DNA from: Apostichopus japonicus
Lineage: Eukaryota > Echinodermata > Holothuroidea > Aspidochirotida > Stichopodidae
Assembly (NCBI RefSeq): GCF_037975245.1
Contig: NC_092575.1
Location: 325,001 to 389,000 of the forward strand
Length of the DNA: 64,000 nt
Direction: 5' to 3'
Both the position numbers and the translations under genes were made by a program. Positions 23,811 through 38,100 of the stretch are shown piece after piece. Numbering within the stretch: position 1 is the stretch's first letter; each line of letters opens with the position of its first letter. Under the pieces are notes generated by a model. The model had not been told where the DNA came from. It saw only the letters and a list, made by a program, of their open reading frames with translations, and searched no databases.

Positions 23811-24335
23811 GATGAACTAGATCTAAAAACATAAATAAATTACTAAGAATGATTTACCCAACACACTGGCATATATATGAAATGATGAGACTTTAATGCT
23901 GACATTATCTAGTTATGCAGCTGAAATAGCAACCACCTGACTATGTGACAAATGATGACAGTATAAGATAAATATAACCACACATGACTTTTTTCAGTAA
24001 TGATCTACCCAATGGAAAATAAGAAATTAGTACTCCCAATCCTAATACTTCATTAAATCGAGCTTTATGAGAAATATTAGATGTTCAGTATAGATTGGTT
24101 TGTCAAGTTTGTTTCAGGTAAAAAACTTGAACAAGTTCCAACCCATGTAATGAACAAGTAATGTTCAAGTAATGAACTAGTAATGTTAAAGTAATGAACC
24201 TGTGTACAAGTTGAAAATTTTCTATTATTGATTTGTGCATGTGATTTAGGCCGATATATTGATTTGCCAACAGTTAGAACTTTAAATCTTAGGCTCCATT
24301 TTAAAATTATAAATTTATGTCAAACTGCAGTACTT
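23811..24335. other. Sequence upstream of the PIPOX-B start codon
   Basis: Expected 5' UTR or promoter side of the minus-strand gene. Contains short GTAATGAAC repeats near 24146-24198. No defined promoter element could be supported. Confidence 0.35.
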
Positions 24336-25308
24336 TTAAAGGAATTGTCTGGTGGAAGATTTTGATACATTGCCCTTGTAGTTTCTCTTTCTAACCATGC
24401 AAAAAATGTCCCCAAATCTGGTTTTCAAATTCACCATTTTCTCACCAAAAGTACCGTTTGTTCGAACGCATCAATTAGGTGATTGACGTAGCGCAGGCAA
24501 ATAGGCAAAACAGGCGACTTGAAGTTAGCACTCCCATTTCCGCAGCAAATACACTCTCACGTGTAAGCGCACAGGTGCTTGCCTATAATTGCGTAGATAT
24601 CGCGAAGGTATACAGCCTACCATGCCCAGTTGGTATACTTATATAGCGGTGCACATAATATACTCTCACACTCAAACGACAGTTCATAAACTGTTCTTCG
24701 ATTGCTGAATAATATTCACGGATCAACTTTTCGGTAAAAGGAAACTTGGAAAGTATTAAGAACACCAAAAGATGAAACTTGGCGGAATCGATGTCAGAGC
24801 AGAATGTAGTACCGAGAAGCTTAGGCTTCGCAGAACTGTCCGATTGTAAATGTTAGAGTAGCCTACATGCGAACATTATTCGCGTTGGAGCTGGATAGCG
24901 CGATGTATAAACAACGAAGAGTCTGCATGCTGTTCAAACTTGTGTTACACAAAGACAACAAAACCTCCGATCTACTACATATATGGTGGCTCAAGGAGTT
25001 TTTGAAAACATATCTAATTTATAAGAAATTTCACCGAAAATGAAGGATGAAATTAATCTGTATACAAACGCGGTTTTTGTTGTGATTACTGTAGGTACTG
25101 TACAGAGTGTGGGTTATGTCGCAATCTGCAGCATAGATGACGTCACGTTCTGTACTGTTTTAATCATATTGGAAATGTCCATCCTTAACGATTAAAAAAT
25201 TGTTTCTCTGTCAAACGCAACATTAGCGTTCTCATACTTTGACAACATTGGAAAATTATTTATCATTTTTTAACGTAACTTCTTTGGGCCACCAGACAAT
25301 CCTTTTAA
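24336..25308. mobile_element. TTAA-flanked inverted-repeat element, non-autonomous (~970 bp)
   Basis: TTAA at 24336-24339 is followed by AGGAATTGTCTGGTGG. At the other end CCACCAGACAATCCTT runs into TTAA at 25305-25308. The ends are thus about 16-bp inverted repeats with a one-base offset (AGGAATTGTCTGGTGG against AAGGATTGTCTGGTGG). TTAA target duplications are typical of piggyBac-type elements. No transposase is present, so it would be a MITE. It sits about 530 bp upstream of the PIPOX-B start codon and is less AT-rich than its surroundings, with ACGTCA and CGCG motifs inside. Confidence 0.6.
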
Positions 25309-27150
25309 TTGTTGTTAATTTGGAATGACCATCACAAAATCAGTTTGAAGATTTGCAAGAGTGCAATCATCTGCAATAATAACAATTTAAATATGCAGAT
25401 CATGCATCTATGCAGTCACGTACCTCAACAATATGCTATGACAAAGGTTACTCATTAAGGAAGAAACACTTCCCTTTTTGAGTCAGAAAAAGAAGCCATA
25501 TGTAAAGAAACAAACTGAGTTAACCCCAAACAGCAGAAACTGTTCATTCAAACACTCACTGCACAAACAGGAATAGAGCACAAACACAGGATGCACAACT
25601 TCCCAAGACATAAATAGATGGGCACACTGTGTGGACCTATACTGTAGGTCAGTAGGTGGATGTCCCAGTTCTGGCAGTAGCAGAACAATATACTAGTGTC
25701 AGTAGTGAGACTGATGTTACTGTTGGGCATTTCTTTACAAGGCCTAGGCTAGAACTTGACTAACTTATGTATTTTGTGTGCATGCCTCACCATATATTAT
25801 GAATAGACTAAGTTGGGCCTAAGGCCTACATCATGAATCATTATACTTCACAGCATACGTCCAGCTCCAGCTCCAGGTTATCAGGTGATTCAGGTAGAAT
25901 GTTGACAACATTACGAAGACCTAGTTCGGAACTAGATATACGGCTCTGGCCTAGTTCTGTACATCCCGCCACCAATGCCTAAGACACTTTGAATTGATGA
26001 GCCCAGCTTCTTGTTTCCATAAACAAAAAATTTGCCTTGTTACATTACCTTTTCTGTCTTGCTTGTACTTGTTGGCCTACTCACGAGTCACTGTAAATTG
26101 TTGGTACCATTCATAGAAATTGAAGTCACTGATTGGAACCCAGTTTGCTTCAAATGGCAACGAACGTGGCTTGTACTAGTAGTACTGTGCAACCAAGTCA
26201 GCTGGAAAACTTTCCGGTGTCGCAGAAAATATTGTCCCCCTGTGCACAGCAGTTATGACTGTGACCAGGAAATGTCTGAGCGGACTAAAATATCCTACGA
26301 CTTAGCAAAATAGCGTTCTTACTGATATGGTTAAAAAGGCCTACAAGTTCTACAACTCTATTTTCGAACAATTTAAAACTCAATTTGAAAATGTATAAAA
26401 AATTGTTCACTTTTTCAAAAGTCGTGAGTTTTAAAAGAACAAAATAGCTTCAATGATCGTAGAACAAGTAACTATATATGATCTACAGACATTGTAAATG
26501 TACCTGGTCTAGAATGTTTCACAATATGAAGACAAGCTAACTAACTCTTGTTTTGTTATCTAATAAATTATAACTCTTACTCAATGTTTGTAGCGCTCGG
26601 TTGACGTTTATATCCTCTAGTAGGATTTTTGCCGAATTAACCCATTCAGATTCAGATAGTACACAGGCCCCCAGAACTGTGTTAAATTTATGTGCAACAA
26701 TAATCCGCTCTTCAACAACGTTAATTTATACATAATAATGGTACAATCCAAATAAGATTATAATTTAAAGAGCCCGGCCTATTGACGACTCACAATAGTT
26801 TTTACCATGTCATCAAATTCATGCAGAATAAACCATGGGGATTGGGATATTCACAACTATTAAATTTTTCAAGTTACGACTGTGGTATAGGCTATATGAA
26901 GTTTTATTTTCTCACAAACTATAGAGTGTCTATTAATATAGTACACCGTGTGTATTATCTAAGTACAAACCATCAAACTGACCGTAATAATCAATGCATA
27001 TCACAAAACCTTTCAAATTTCATTACGATCTACATGTAGAATCAAACAACACAATTAACCTTCAATACAATTTCTACAAAGAATGTCTATTGAAATAGGA
27101 ACAAAATCATAATTATTTTAATTGCACATAATTTTAATCATGCTTTTGCA
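25309..27150. other. Intergenic, nothing recognised
   Basis: Region between two mobile-element remnants. The small frame at 26032-26313 has no family similarity that I recognise. Confidence 0.4.
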
Positions 27151-27520
27151 AGAACAAATGTTTTAAAAATGAATTTTTTTAACCAATTTCCTAGGATTTG
27201 GAATGAACTTACCCCTGAGACCAGGAATTTGCTCTTGTGTGGTTCTTACCAGTCATTTGTGTGCAATATTAAGGAACATTTCTTAGCTTTATCACATGTG
27301 TAATTTGTCATTTTTAATTCTTATATTTCTTATGGTTTATTTGTGAATATTATATATTTATTTTAGTTCCAAGTCTCTTATTGTAAGGGTGTACAGGCCT
27401 CCGGGCTACAGGAATTTGCTTTCCTTTTGTACATCCTGATCCGCTTTGTGTTTTCATACTTTGTTGTTTGTATACTGCTTTTTGATTGGATCAAATATAT
27501 AATGAAATGAAATTAATTAA
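27151..27520 (+). pseudogene. 3' end of a LINE (C-terminus of ORF2 plus 3' UTR)
   Basis: Frame 27151-27303 reads RTNVLKMNFFNQFPRIWNEL and then TPETRN..., stopping with TAA at 27301-27303. The pattern basic-residue / FFNQFPRIWN-LTPE-R matches the C-terminal tail common to CR1/L2-like and related LINE second ORFs (R----WN-LP--IR). The following 200 bases, ending in an AT-rich stretch near 27500, fit a LINE 3' UTR. The frame is closed by a TGA at 27091, so only a 5'-truncated copy is present. Confidence 0.6.
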
Positions 27521-29138
27521 TATATAGGGGGCTAGTCGTTGTACTACTTCTACCAGATTAGTTTTTAATGCGCTCCTGTGAGTTGCATGATGCGGATCTT
27601 AGGCAACATATATTCTAGTGATTCCACTCTTCGAATAATATCGAACTTTTACCCGAAATCACTGTACAGAATGTGTCTCTCCCGTAAGAAGACCTTCGAT
27701 CACCAGTGGACGCTTCACTTTTATCATTAGGCTACTGGCCATTCAACGGCGATGCAATTACCCGAAAGTTTGCTAATTAAACCTGATATGGTTTCCAACC
27801 GGCAGTGTCATATATTACTTTCACAAATAATTTGCCACTAATCCGCTAACATATTACGTAATACCGTTCTCACTTTAGGCTTGACAACAGCGGAGTTTTG
27901 TCGGCCGTGACATATCAGCCTCATTTGAATACAGTGAAGTTGCATGCTGAGGGTCATAGAGTCAAAGATGAGTGTTCTGTTTTTACCTCCATGGGCAGAC
28001 AGACTATACGTAACAAAGGTATAAGTCGAGTTTGTTTTCGTTAGAAAGTGTTGAAGTTTATATTGGTTACAAAGATGAAGACAACATTTATCGCTTTATA
28101 GCAATTTCAGTTTCTACTACTGAGTTTTGGTACAGCCATTTGAAATAGTTCTAGGTCAAGTTCATTTAGGAGACACCAAAATCCCCAAAAATATTTGATA
28201 ATCATTTATCATTATCAAATTTCTTACAGATGGATAATAAAATTGATTAGTTGCTGTTCCTAGGCTGTTTAAGACATCGAAGTACTCTTGTAAATCCATG
28301 TTCTTTACATGATGGTAATTTGCCTTTTTCTAATTTGTAGCCTTCTGTGTATGCAGACATGCGGTGAATAAAACCCGTTGAACTTAACTATTGTTTCACT
28401 TCTTATTTTAATGTGGAGGTAATATTTCAAGGCTATGAGGAACCCGTGTACAAATACTTCATTTTTACATACAACTGTAATTTGTGTAAAGGCATTGAGT
28501 CAGTCTATGTGAGGTACTTGGTCACCACAAAAGCGCTTAAGTTGTCAGCTGTCATATGTATTGCGCAATTACTGCTACTTGCTACTACTAGGGGAATCTT
28601 TGTCTTGCACACATCAAGGTCAGTCAGTACACGTTGAGACTGACAATAGCTCACTCTTTGTTTTATTACCGTTGATGGCAGCAATCAATGACAACATGTC
28701 TTCCAGAAAATGAGGTTGTTAACATCGTTAACGGATTCTACTTCGATCTGATAGACAGGTATCTTCCAAAATTGTAAGTGGAATTTGGTTGGAAGCACGG
28801 TGATACATCGGTATACTCGTAAAATTCGTTGATTTAGGCAAATTACAAGTCTGTTGAAACGACTTTTTACAACGGTCATAGTTTTATCGTTACTTGAGAC
28901 AGAAGTATACCTGATCAACAGAATTAATTAACCGCAGTTTTGTTACTAACTCCAAAAAAGCTACAGTATATTGTGGCCCAATAGCTTGGGATAGCTCTCA
29001 TGAAAGAGTGAGTTTCCTATCGGGAAGAAACTTAATTGTTCACGTGTAGAAATTTGTCTGGAATACATGTACGCTACCATGCAGCAGTCAACGTCTTGAC
29101 AAGCATACTCGAAGAAATTGCAAATTTATGCAGACAGT
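27521..29138. other. Intergenic and probable 5' region of the Rab-like gene
   Basis: Separates the divergent PIPOX-B (-) and Rab-like (+) genes. No exon with recognisable similarity was found; promoter elements cannot be assigned. Confidence 0.4.
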
Positions 29139-32100
29139 ATGGCGGATATTGCTGTGAAAAGATCACCAAAAAACTCAGCGCAATTGAACTGGAGCTTATG
29201 TCTCATAATGCTCGGGGACAGTGGTACTGGTAAAACAAGTCTGGTTGAAACATTTATCGGCAGGAAAGGAGAAGCAAACAAATACGTGCCTCTCGAGAAA
29301 GAACTGGAAAGGAAAGGTCACCGTGTGACATTGGAGATAAGGGATACTGCAGGTAAATGTGAATGGTTGAATAGGTGTTGGCCTATGTCTAAATACAGTG
29401 TCGCCTGAGCTAATCTTGCACTGACGTAGCAGAAACATAATTAATCCAGGTAGCTGTACGATCCAATTGGGATGTTTTTTTCTTATACACTGACTGATTT
29501 CTCCTGTTTCTATTGACTAAAGGTTTAGAACTGTTAGGTTTAGTTCTAACTGGTTTAGAACTGTTAATATTGGCAGCAGCCTATGATTGCTCTAAGGCAA
29601 TATGACGAAAGAAAAACTACTGTATAAAGTATGAAAAACATAGTTTATCTAATTCATATGGATAGAATGTTAAAACGTTAATTGTTTAGGTCCCATCAAG
29701 CGATGTTTCTTTCGGATTCATTGTATAGACCCTTTAATAATGATAAGAACAGTTAGGAAATGGTTTATATGGACTAGGCCTACATTGAATACTGTAACAG
29801 TAATGTAGGCTACATGTTTATCTACATGAACAGAATAACAGAGCAACAGAAGTGAGTCTTTTTTTTTGGGGGGGGGGGGTGTCTGGCTTTTGGGTAGGAC
29901 AGCCTAGGTTTGGGGTACGGGTTTGGGTAGGGTTGGAGTTGGAGTAGGGGTTTCAGTTTGGGGTAGTGGAGGGCATTGGGGTAGGGAAGAGTTTGGGGTA
30001 AAGGGGAGGGATAATTTGGGGTTGGGGGTGCATATTGCATATTTCAAAGTTGGTTGACTTAAATTTCTGTCTTGTATTAATGAAATGGCTGAGTTGTGTT
30101 TGTATGTGTAGTTGCTATATATAGGCTGCTTAACATAAATTTCAAGCTTCTAGCAAGCAGAGACAATCAGCTTTACATGTTATTGTATTTAAAGCATACT
30201 GTACATGTCACAATGGGAACCATTTCCAACAAATCCAGGGGGCCATCAGAAAAATGACTTTATATAAGTCTTTGTCCTGGGCAGCCATTATTATTATCAT
30301 AAGAGCTGCACATTATCAAATATTATATACCTGCTAATATGCCATACAATAGAAAATATTATCGGATTGAATTTTTAACTTTTGGAAAGGCCATCAACCG
30401 GCTGCTTTATAGATGTCGATGTGAACGGTCATAACTGATCATCTAGAAGCAATTACCAGAGTCCTGCATACAGTATATATCCATTGTCATTTATAAGAGT
30501 TTGTCAGGACTTAATATTCATAGATTTATTCCTGCATTACCATAATTTTTTTACCCAAAGCTAGCGTAAAGATCTCAAATTACATGTCAGATTTCATTTG
30601 CTATTTGATGCAAGAAAGCCACAGATATCAATTTGTATTTTCATAAAGCATATTGAACAGAAAAAACTATAATGTTTTCATGTTTAATCACAATACCTGG
30701 ACCCGTAAGTGTTTGCGTGAAATCTAGAGCGACTTGATATCTCAAGTTTGTATGTTGCTGGTTGTTGCTTTACATTGTGATGATCCCATGCAATCATATA
30801 CCATCATAATTTATTTTATGAGGGCACGTGAGCACAGCTATATACACTCTCTATTGTGTTTATTATAAATGTCATCTGACAGGTTGGTTGTGCATATAAA
30901 TAATAAAATAATTTTTGGTTTCAGTTAAACATTATTTTAATTGCTGAACTTATAAAGAAAGATTTGCCCTTTTGGACTGTCTGCATGTCTATTGTTCAGA
31001 TTAAAATACAAATCCATTGAACTCTGAGCTCTGCAGATATTTTATTGTGCAAAATTTTCAAAGAGGAGGGTTTCATATACTGTCTTATGCAGACAATGCC
31101 CTAGGCATTTAGTATGCAGCTATATTCAATAGATGATATACTGTACAGTGTGATTTCTGAGTGAGCTTTTCTAACTAGCATATTTCTTCCAAAACATTTT
31201 AAATACTGTAGTTTAGTTTATGGTCGAACTAATTAAGATGGGCATGATTATTATACGTTAACATTGTACATGAAAAATATAGTTTTCAATCGGTTAAGCT
31301 ACCTACAATCTGTAGCTGTATGACTTTACTTTGTGTTACATGAATAGATCTAAGCAATGATTTAATGAGAGCGTATTGTTTTCTCCTCATTACCACAGGT
31401 ATGGAGAGATACAGAAGTCTAACCAAATCTCACTATAAAGGAGCTCATGGTGCTCTACTGGTATTTGATGTTACCAACCAAGATTCCTTCAACCACATAC
31501 AGCACTGGTATGAGTTTAACTTTCAATCAGACTAAAAATCAAATAAACAAATTAGCTAATATGAAAGAAGAACAGCCTTGCTATTAATTAGATTAATATC
31601 TTTAGCTTAATTGCCTAAGTGCTAAGTTATGATGGAGCTCACATCATGATGCTGCGATTGTTTGTCCGTCTGTCTGTCTGTCACAAACAGATCATCTTTG
31701 GGTCTGTCTGTCAAACTGTTGGAGACATTCTTTTGCAACATGACTGATGGGAGGGAAATAAGTCCCAACCTGGTCGAGTTTTGGCACATATGTACTGTTC
31801 AGTATTTACTAAAGACAAGTGCTCAGCTTTGAAGGAAATATGGAAGGATATATAGTCAAAATCTGAAATTCAGGACTCTTGGTGCTTGTTATTGCTTCAG
31901 CCATGTTTGATGACAGCAAGGTGAATTAAAAACAAGGGATCATGTTAAAGAGGTCAAATATCACTTGAGATCTTGAAAGGTCAAGATTGCAGTTTTTAAA
32001 AGATGGTGTTGATTGGGTTACTATAACTTTCCATAGGTCATGATTAGTGTTGGGGATACTCATCTGTTTGTGATGGGTGTCAGAAGGTACAGTGAACTTG

Positions 32101-35100
32101 AAGAGGAGGACAATGGGGGGGGGGGGGGAACCTAATGGTTACAAGGTTAAAAGATGGTTTTGATTGGGTTACTATGATAACTTTCCATAGGTCATGATTA
32201 GTGTTGGGGATACTCATCTGTTTGTGATGTGTGTCAGAAGGTACAGTGAACTTGAAGAGGAGGACAAGGGTGGTTACAATGGTAAAAATGAAAACACTGT
32301 ACTCCTAGAACTGTTATTCTCAACTTGTCATAATTCACTTTTACCCATATATGTTGTGACTCTTTCTCTCTCTCCTGTAATAAAAGTTAATTGTCTTCCA
32401 ATCTCAGAAATTTTGTGACGTTATAAAGATCAAATAAAATTTTCTTGTGGATTTGTTTACAGCTGCCATGAGTTTGACAAATTAGTAGAAAATAGAAAAT
32501 ACCAAACACAACACAATGTAGTGTAGTTTGTTTTCATTACTTGCTATATATAGTAGTAATTTACTTGGGACTGAGTAAGACTGTTGCTACAGTAGCTATA
32601 AAGATGCTGTGATTCTCAGTGGATTATTCAATTGATACGTATATGGGTGCAATAGCAGCATCAAGGACTGACCAAGACTATATACTTCTTGTAGATTTCA
32701 ACACACACAAATATAATGATGCCGTAAGGATTCATGCTTTGAGTGAGAGGGATGTATATGACAGCGTCAGTGCCTTCTCCGTAGCAATTAAAATCTGACT
32801 CATCCTGATCGTCCATGGCAACCACAGTAATAAGACAGACAGATAAATGACAAGAGCTCTGTTTGCTTAATGTTAGTTGCTGATCTCATTGAATTTAGTT
32901 CTCTCAGTACCTTCTTTGTTGTGTGAATCCTGGAACCTGCTTATTATGATGACTTGAAAACTACAGAACACATACCATTCATCATGTAGTGCAAGGACAA
33001 TGATATCTGGACGGCACAAAGGGACCTTGAACTATGTTCGCAGATTTAAAGTGATTTTATAAAGTTCATTGTCTTCTTTAGTTCATTAAACTGAGATATC
33101 TTGGGATGCATTTCTGACTTCCTCTATGATTCCATTAATTAAGTTAATAACACAAGGTTTGTTTATTGATTTTGTGGTTGCTGCTGCTTGTATAGTGTTA
33201 GTACTGTACACAGTCCAACTTCTCATTTATTTTGAAATTGAAACTGCTTTGAAGTTCATTGTTTGTCTTTGATTGACAACCTTGAGTAAACAAGTAGTTG
33301 TAATTTTAGACACTGTGTTTACTTTTGTCACAGGACAATGCTTAAGCTTTGTCAAAACCTTGGCAGGAACAGCACAACTGTATCCCCATGGCTGGCTAAA
33401 GTCCATTCAGTGTATTGTTGTTCATCTGTTTCACAATTTAGGGACTTCACTAGTATAGTTGTTAAGTTGTGTGTTATAAATTTGAAATGGCTGATGAAGA
33501 TGCTACTTCATTGCTTTCACATTTTCTCCTTGTCATTTCAGACAAAATTGATTGTTGTAAATATTTTCATACCAAGTACAGTCTTGACTGCGCCTGTAGT
33601 ACCATCAAAATGACCTTGCTACCCTGTTTGTGGAGGATAGATTTGTCTTGGTTTAATTGCGAAAGCCCATTCAGAAATATACATCCCCTCCCCCTCCCCT
33701 CCCCAACCCAAATTATGGTAAACAACTGACTCTGACTGCTGCATTATGGGTACTCAATGCCTGTGACTGCTACAATGAGGTACTCAATGCCTGTGACTGC
33801 TACAATGAGGTACCCAATGCCTGTGACTGCTACAATGAGGTACTCACTGCCTGAGACTGCTACAATGAGGTACTGACTGCCTGAGACTGCTGCAGTATGT
33901 GGTACTCAATGCCTGTGACTGCTGCATTATGGGTACTCAATGCCTGTGGCTGCTACAATGAGGTACTCAATGCCTGTGACTGCTACAATGAGGTACTCAA
34001 TGCCTGTGACTGCTGCAATGAGGTACTCACTGCCTGAGACTGCTGCAGTATATGGTACTCAATGCCTGTGACTGACCTGCAACAAGTGGTACTCAATGCC
34101 TGTGACTGCTGCAATATGAGGTACTCAATGCCTGTGACTGCTGCAATGTGTGGTACTCAATGCCAGTGACTGCTGCAATATGAGGTACTCAATGCCTGTG
34201 ACTGCTGCAATGTGGTACTCAATGCCTGTGACTGCTGCAATATATGTGGTACTCAATGCCAGTGACTGCTGCAATATGAGGTACTCAGTGCCTGTGACTG
34301 CTGCAATGTGGTACTCAATGCCAGTGACTGCTGCAATATTTTGTATTCAATGTCTGTGACTGCTACAATGAGGTACTCAATGCCTGTGACTGCTGCAGTA
34401 TATGGTACTCAATGCCTGTGACTGACCTGCAACATGTGGTACTCAATGCCTGTGACTGCTGCAATATGAGGTACTCAATGCCTGTGACTGCTGCAATGTG
34501 GTACTCAATGCCTGTGACTGCTGCAATATGAGGTACTCAATGCCTGTGACTGCTGCAATGTGGTACTCAATGCCAGTGACTGGGTATGTGAAACTCACTG
34601 CCTCTAACAGCAGAATGATGTGGTACTCAACTGCCTTTGACTATAGGTGGTACTCACTGCCCTTGACTTCTGCATTATGTGGTACTTTGCATATCTTGGG
34701 TAGATGTGTGTGTAGCTAATCACACTAACACTAGAGTCATTAATTTTGTTGACTGGTTTAATCCATGACTTTGTTGCAGCAGGTCAAAATTGTTCACTGT
34801 GTAGTAGGCTACAATGATTTTCAGTAGGCCTACAATGTTCTGCTCGCCTTGATATTTTGAACTGGCCATGTTTATGTAATCGTGGCATACAGTGTTTGGC
34901 TAAATAGTTTGATTTCTGCAGATCTCTGAATAGGTATTGTTCACACAAAACACCAAATAGAAGTGTAACCTTATGGGTCAGCTGCAGTACTGTAGGTAGG
35001 TTGTTTCTATAATAGAATTCAGGATGACACATTTTAACATTTACAGCTCAAATATATGTGAACACAGTGGCTGTGTTCACATAGAATAACATGCAAGTCA

Positions 35101-38100
35101 CCAGACAATGATTTCATTGTCTTAGCTACATTGTTGCATATCTTTGATTCCCAGAATAATGTCTGTAGATATAGCCTACATACTACTGTACTGTATGCCA
35201 ATCAGTACACAGAGCAGGGTCATACAGTCACTGAGGCATTCTGGTTCTGCAAATAAACTTTCTTCATATACATTGCAATCTGCATACTACTGTATTCCAA
35301 TCAGTAACCAGATCAGGTCCATAGTAACTGTGGCATTCCGGTTCTGCGATTGAATGTCTTCAGCATGTGCAGTTTAAAACATACATTATTCAGAAGCTGA
35401 TTCGTGCAGTATAGATGAATAATTCATGTTCTTTCTTCACTGTACTAAAAAACACAAATTGCCATCTGGTTAAGGTTATTGCACTATGATGGTGTAAGTG
35501 TATATAGTTTCATCATTATGTCTGATCTTGGACACAATAGAATTGTTCAAAGTACAGCAAGATATTGATCTTAATGGTTGTGTAATAAATAGATTTAATA
35601 TGCAACTCCACCTCTGATTGTATTACATTCAGTTAAGAAATAAACATCCTGGATTATTACCAAATATTGGGATAGTTGACAAATAAAGCTCAGTAATTGA
35701 GACACTGAACTGAAGTGAACTTAACTTGCAATTTAAAGAAATTAATCAATCCTGCTAAACATGCTAGCTTCATACTGTACAAGTGTACAGTACCTCAGGA
35801 TGTGTTTATGATACTGTATTTCCAAAGAAAAATACTGTATATAGTTTATATAAAAGATATCAGTATTCAGTGGCAATACATTGCTTGTTTGTCAGTAAAT
35901 TTGAGGCAAGTAAGCCACATTTATATAGGTTCCATTGAGTATTGCTGTGCCAATACTTATTTTAATGGGTTTCATTGAGTATTGCTGATGACAGTACTTA
36001 TTTTAATGGGTCCATTTACTGGTAAGCAGCTTCTCCATGTCTTCCAGCCTAGATTGAGCAATCTAGATTGTGATATCCTTTATTGTGATATGTTGTGATA
36101 TCGTTTACCTTCCATTTCAAATGGCAATGTGCAGCATACACTACAGTACCTGTCTACCCAACAACTACTGTAATTTTAAATTACCTTCAGGCTTTAGTAA
36201 CTTTATTGCAGCCAATTTAATTAAAATACTGAAGTTCACTCTCTTAAATTTACTCTCATTGATGATGCATTAAGTCACTCTGTACATGTATATAGAGTGT
36301 GTGTATTTTGGTAGCAGGCCTGGTACAGCTGCCACCTACAGACAGATTTCACACATGTCACCCCATGTGCTTTATCAGCCAGGTTATTTAGTTCATGCTT
36401 ATGACACAATTACTTACTGCACTATGTGCACAACTACATAAAACTGTTTGCTAAAGATGTTAAGCTTATCTTTAGGGGAGGTTTGTCCTCTTCTTGTTTG
36501 CCTACCAGGGTTTAAACCTTAGACTGCTCTGCATGAGCATACTCACATAGTAAGTATACTATACTCATACAACCTTAGACTGCTCTGCATGAGCATACTC
36601 ACATAGTAAGTATACTATACTCATACAACCTTAGACTGCTCTGCATGAGCATACTCACATAGAATGTATAGTATACTCATACAACCTTAGACTGCTCTGC
36701 ATGAGCATACTCACATAGTAAGTATACTATACTCATACAACCTTAGACTGCTCTGCATGAGCATACTCACATAGAATGTATAGTATACTCATACAACCTT
36801 AGACTGCTCTGCATGAGCATACTCACATAGTAAGTATACTATACTCATACAACCTTAGACTGCTCTGCATGAGCATACTCACATAGAATGTATAGTATAC
36901 TCATACAACCTTAGACTGCTCTGCATGAGGATACTCACATAGAATGTATAGTATACTCATACAACCTTAGACTGCTCTGCATGAGCATCACATGGTATAC
37001 TCATACAACCTTAGACTGCTCTGCATGAGCATACTCACATAGTAAGTATACTATACTCATACAACCTTAGACTGCTCTGCATGAGCATACTCACATAGAA
37101 TGTATAGTATACTCATACAACCTTAGACTGCTCTGCATGAGCATACTCACATAGTAAGTATACTATACTCATACAACCTTAGACTGCTCTGCATGAGCAT
37201 ACTCACATAGAATGTATAGTATACTCATACAACCTTAGACTGCTCTGCATGAGCATACTCACATAGTAAGTATACTATACTCATACAACCTTAGACTGCT
37301 CTGCATGAGCATACTCACATAGAATGTATAGTATACTCATACAACCTTAGACTGCTCTGCATGAGGATACTCACATAGAATGTATAGTATACTCATACAA
37401 CCTTAGACTGCTCTGCATGAGCATCACATGGTATACTCATACAACCTTAGACTGCTCTGCATGAGCATACTCACATAGTAAGTATACTATACTCATACAA
37501 CCTTAGACTGCTCTGCATGAGCATACTCACATAGAATGTATAGTATACTCATACAACCTTAGACTGCTCTGCATGAGCATACTCACATAGAATGTATAGT
37601 ATACTCATACAACCTTAGACTGCTCTGCATGAGCATCACATGGTATACTCATACAACCTTAGACTGCTCTGCATGAGCATACTCACATGGTATGTATACT
37701 ATACTCATACAACCTTAGACTGCTCTGCATGAGTATACTCACATGGTATGTATACTATACTCATACAACCTTAGACTGAGCTCTGCATGAGCATACTCAC
37801 ACGCGCCTGTATATGAATAGTATACTCATACAACTTTAGACTACATGAGCATACTCACATGGTACAGTATGTATACTATACTCATACAACCTTCTGACTA
37901 CTCTGCATGCGCATCACATGTATAGTCTACATCATACAACCTCATGAGATTCTAAAACCCCTTGTGTAATTACTACATCAGCTATCAGAAGCCACATTAA
38001 ACAAAGTTCCAAGGACAATATATATTGCAGTACTGTGCTTTCCATGGAAACCTGGAGCTCCTATGGTATCAACTCTAACATGCCAACGAATTCAGGCTTT

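Noticed and set aside
26032-26313. 93-codon plus-strand frame
   Set aside because: Reads as random sequence with scattered Cys and Trp; no splice or family support.
29822-30040. 72-codon proline-rich minus-strand frame
   Set aside because: Complement of a G-rich low-complexity tract; no similarity or gene context.
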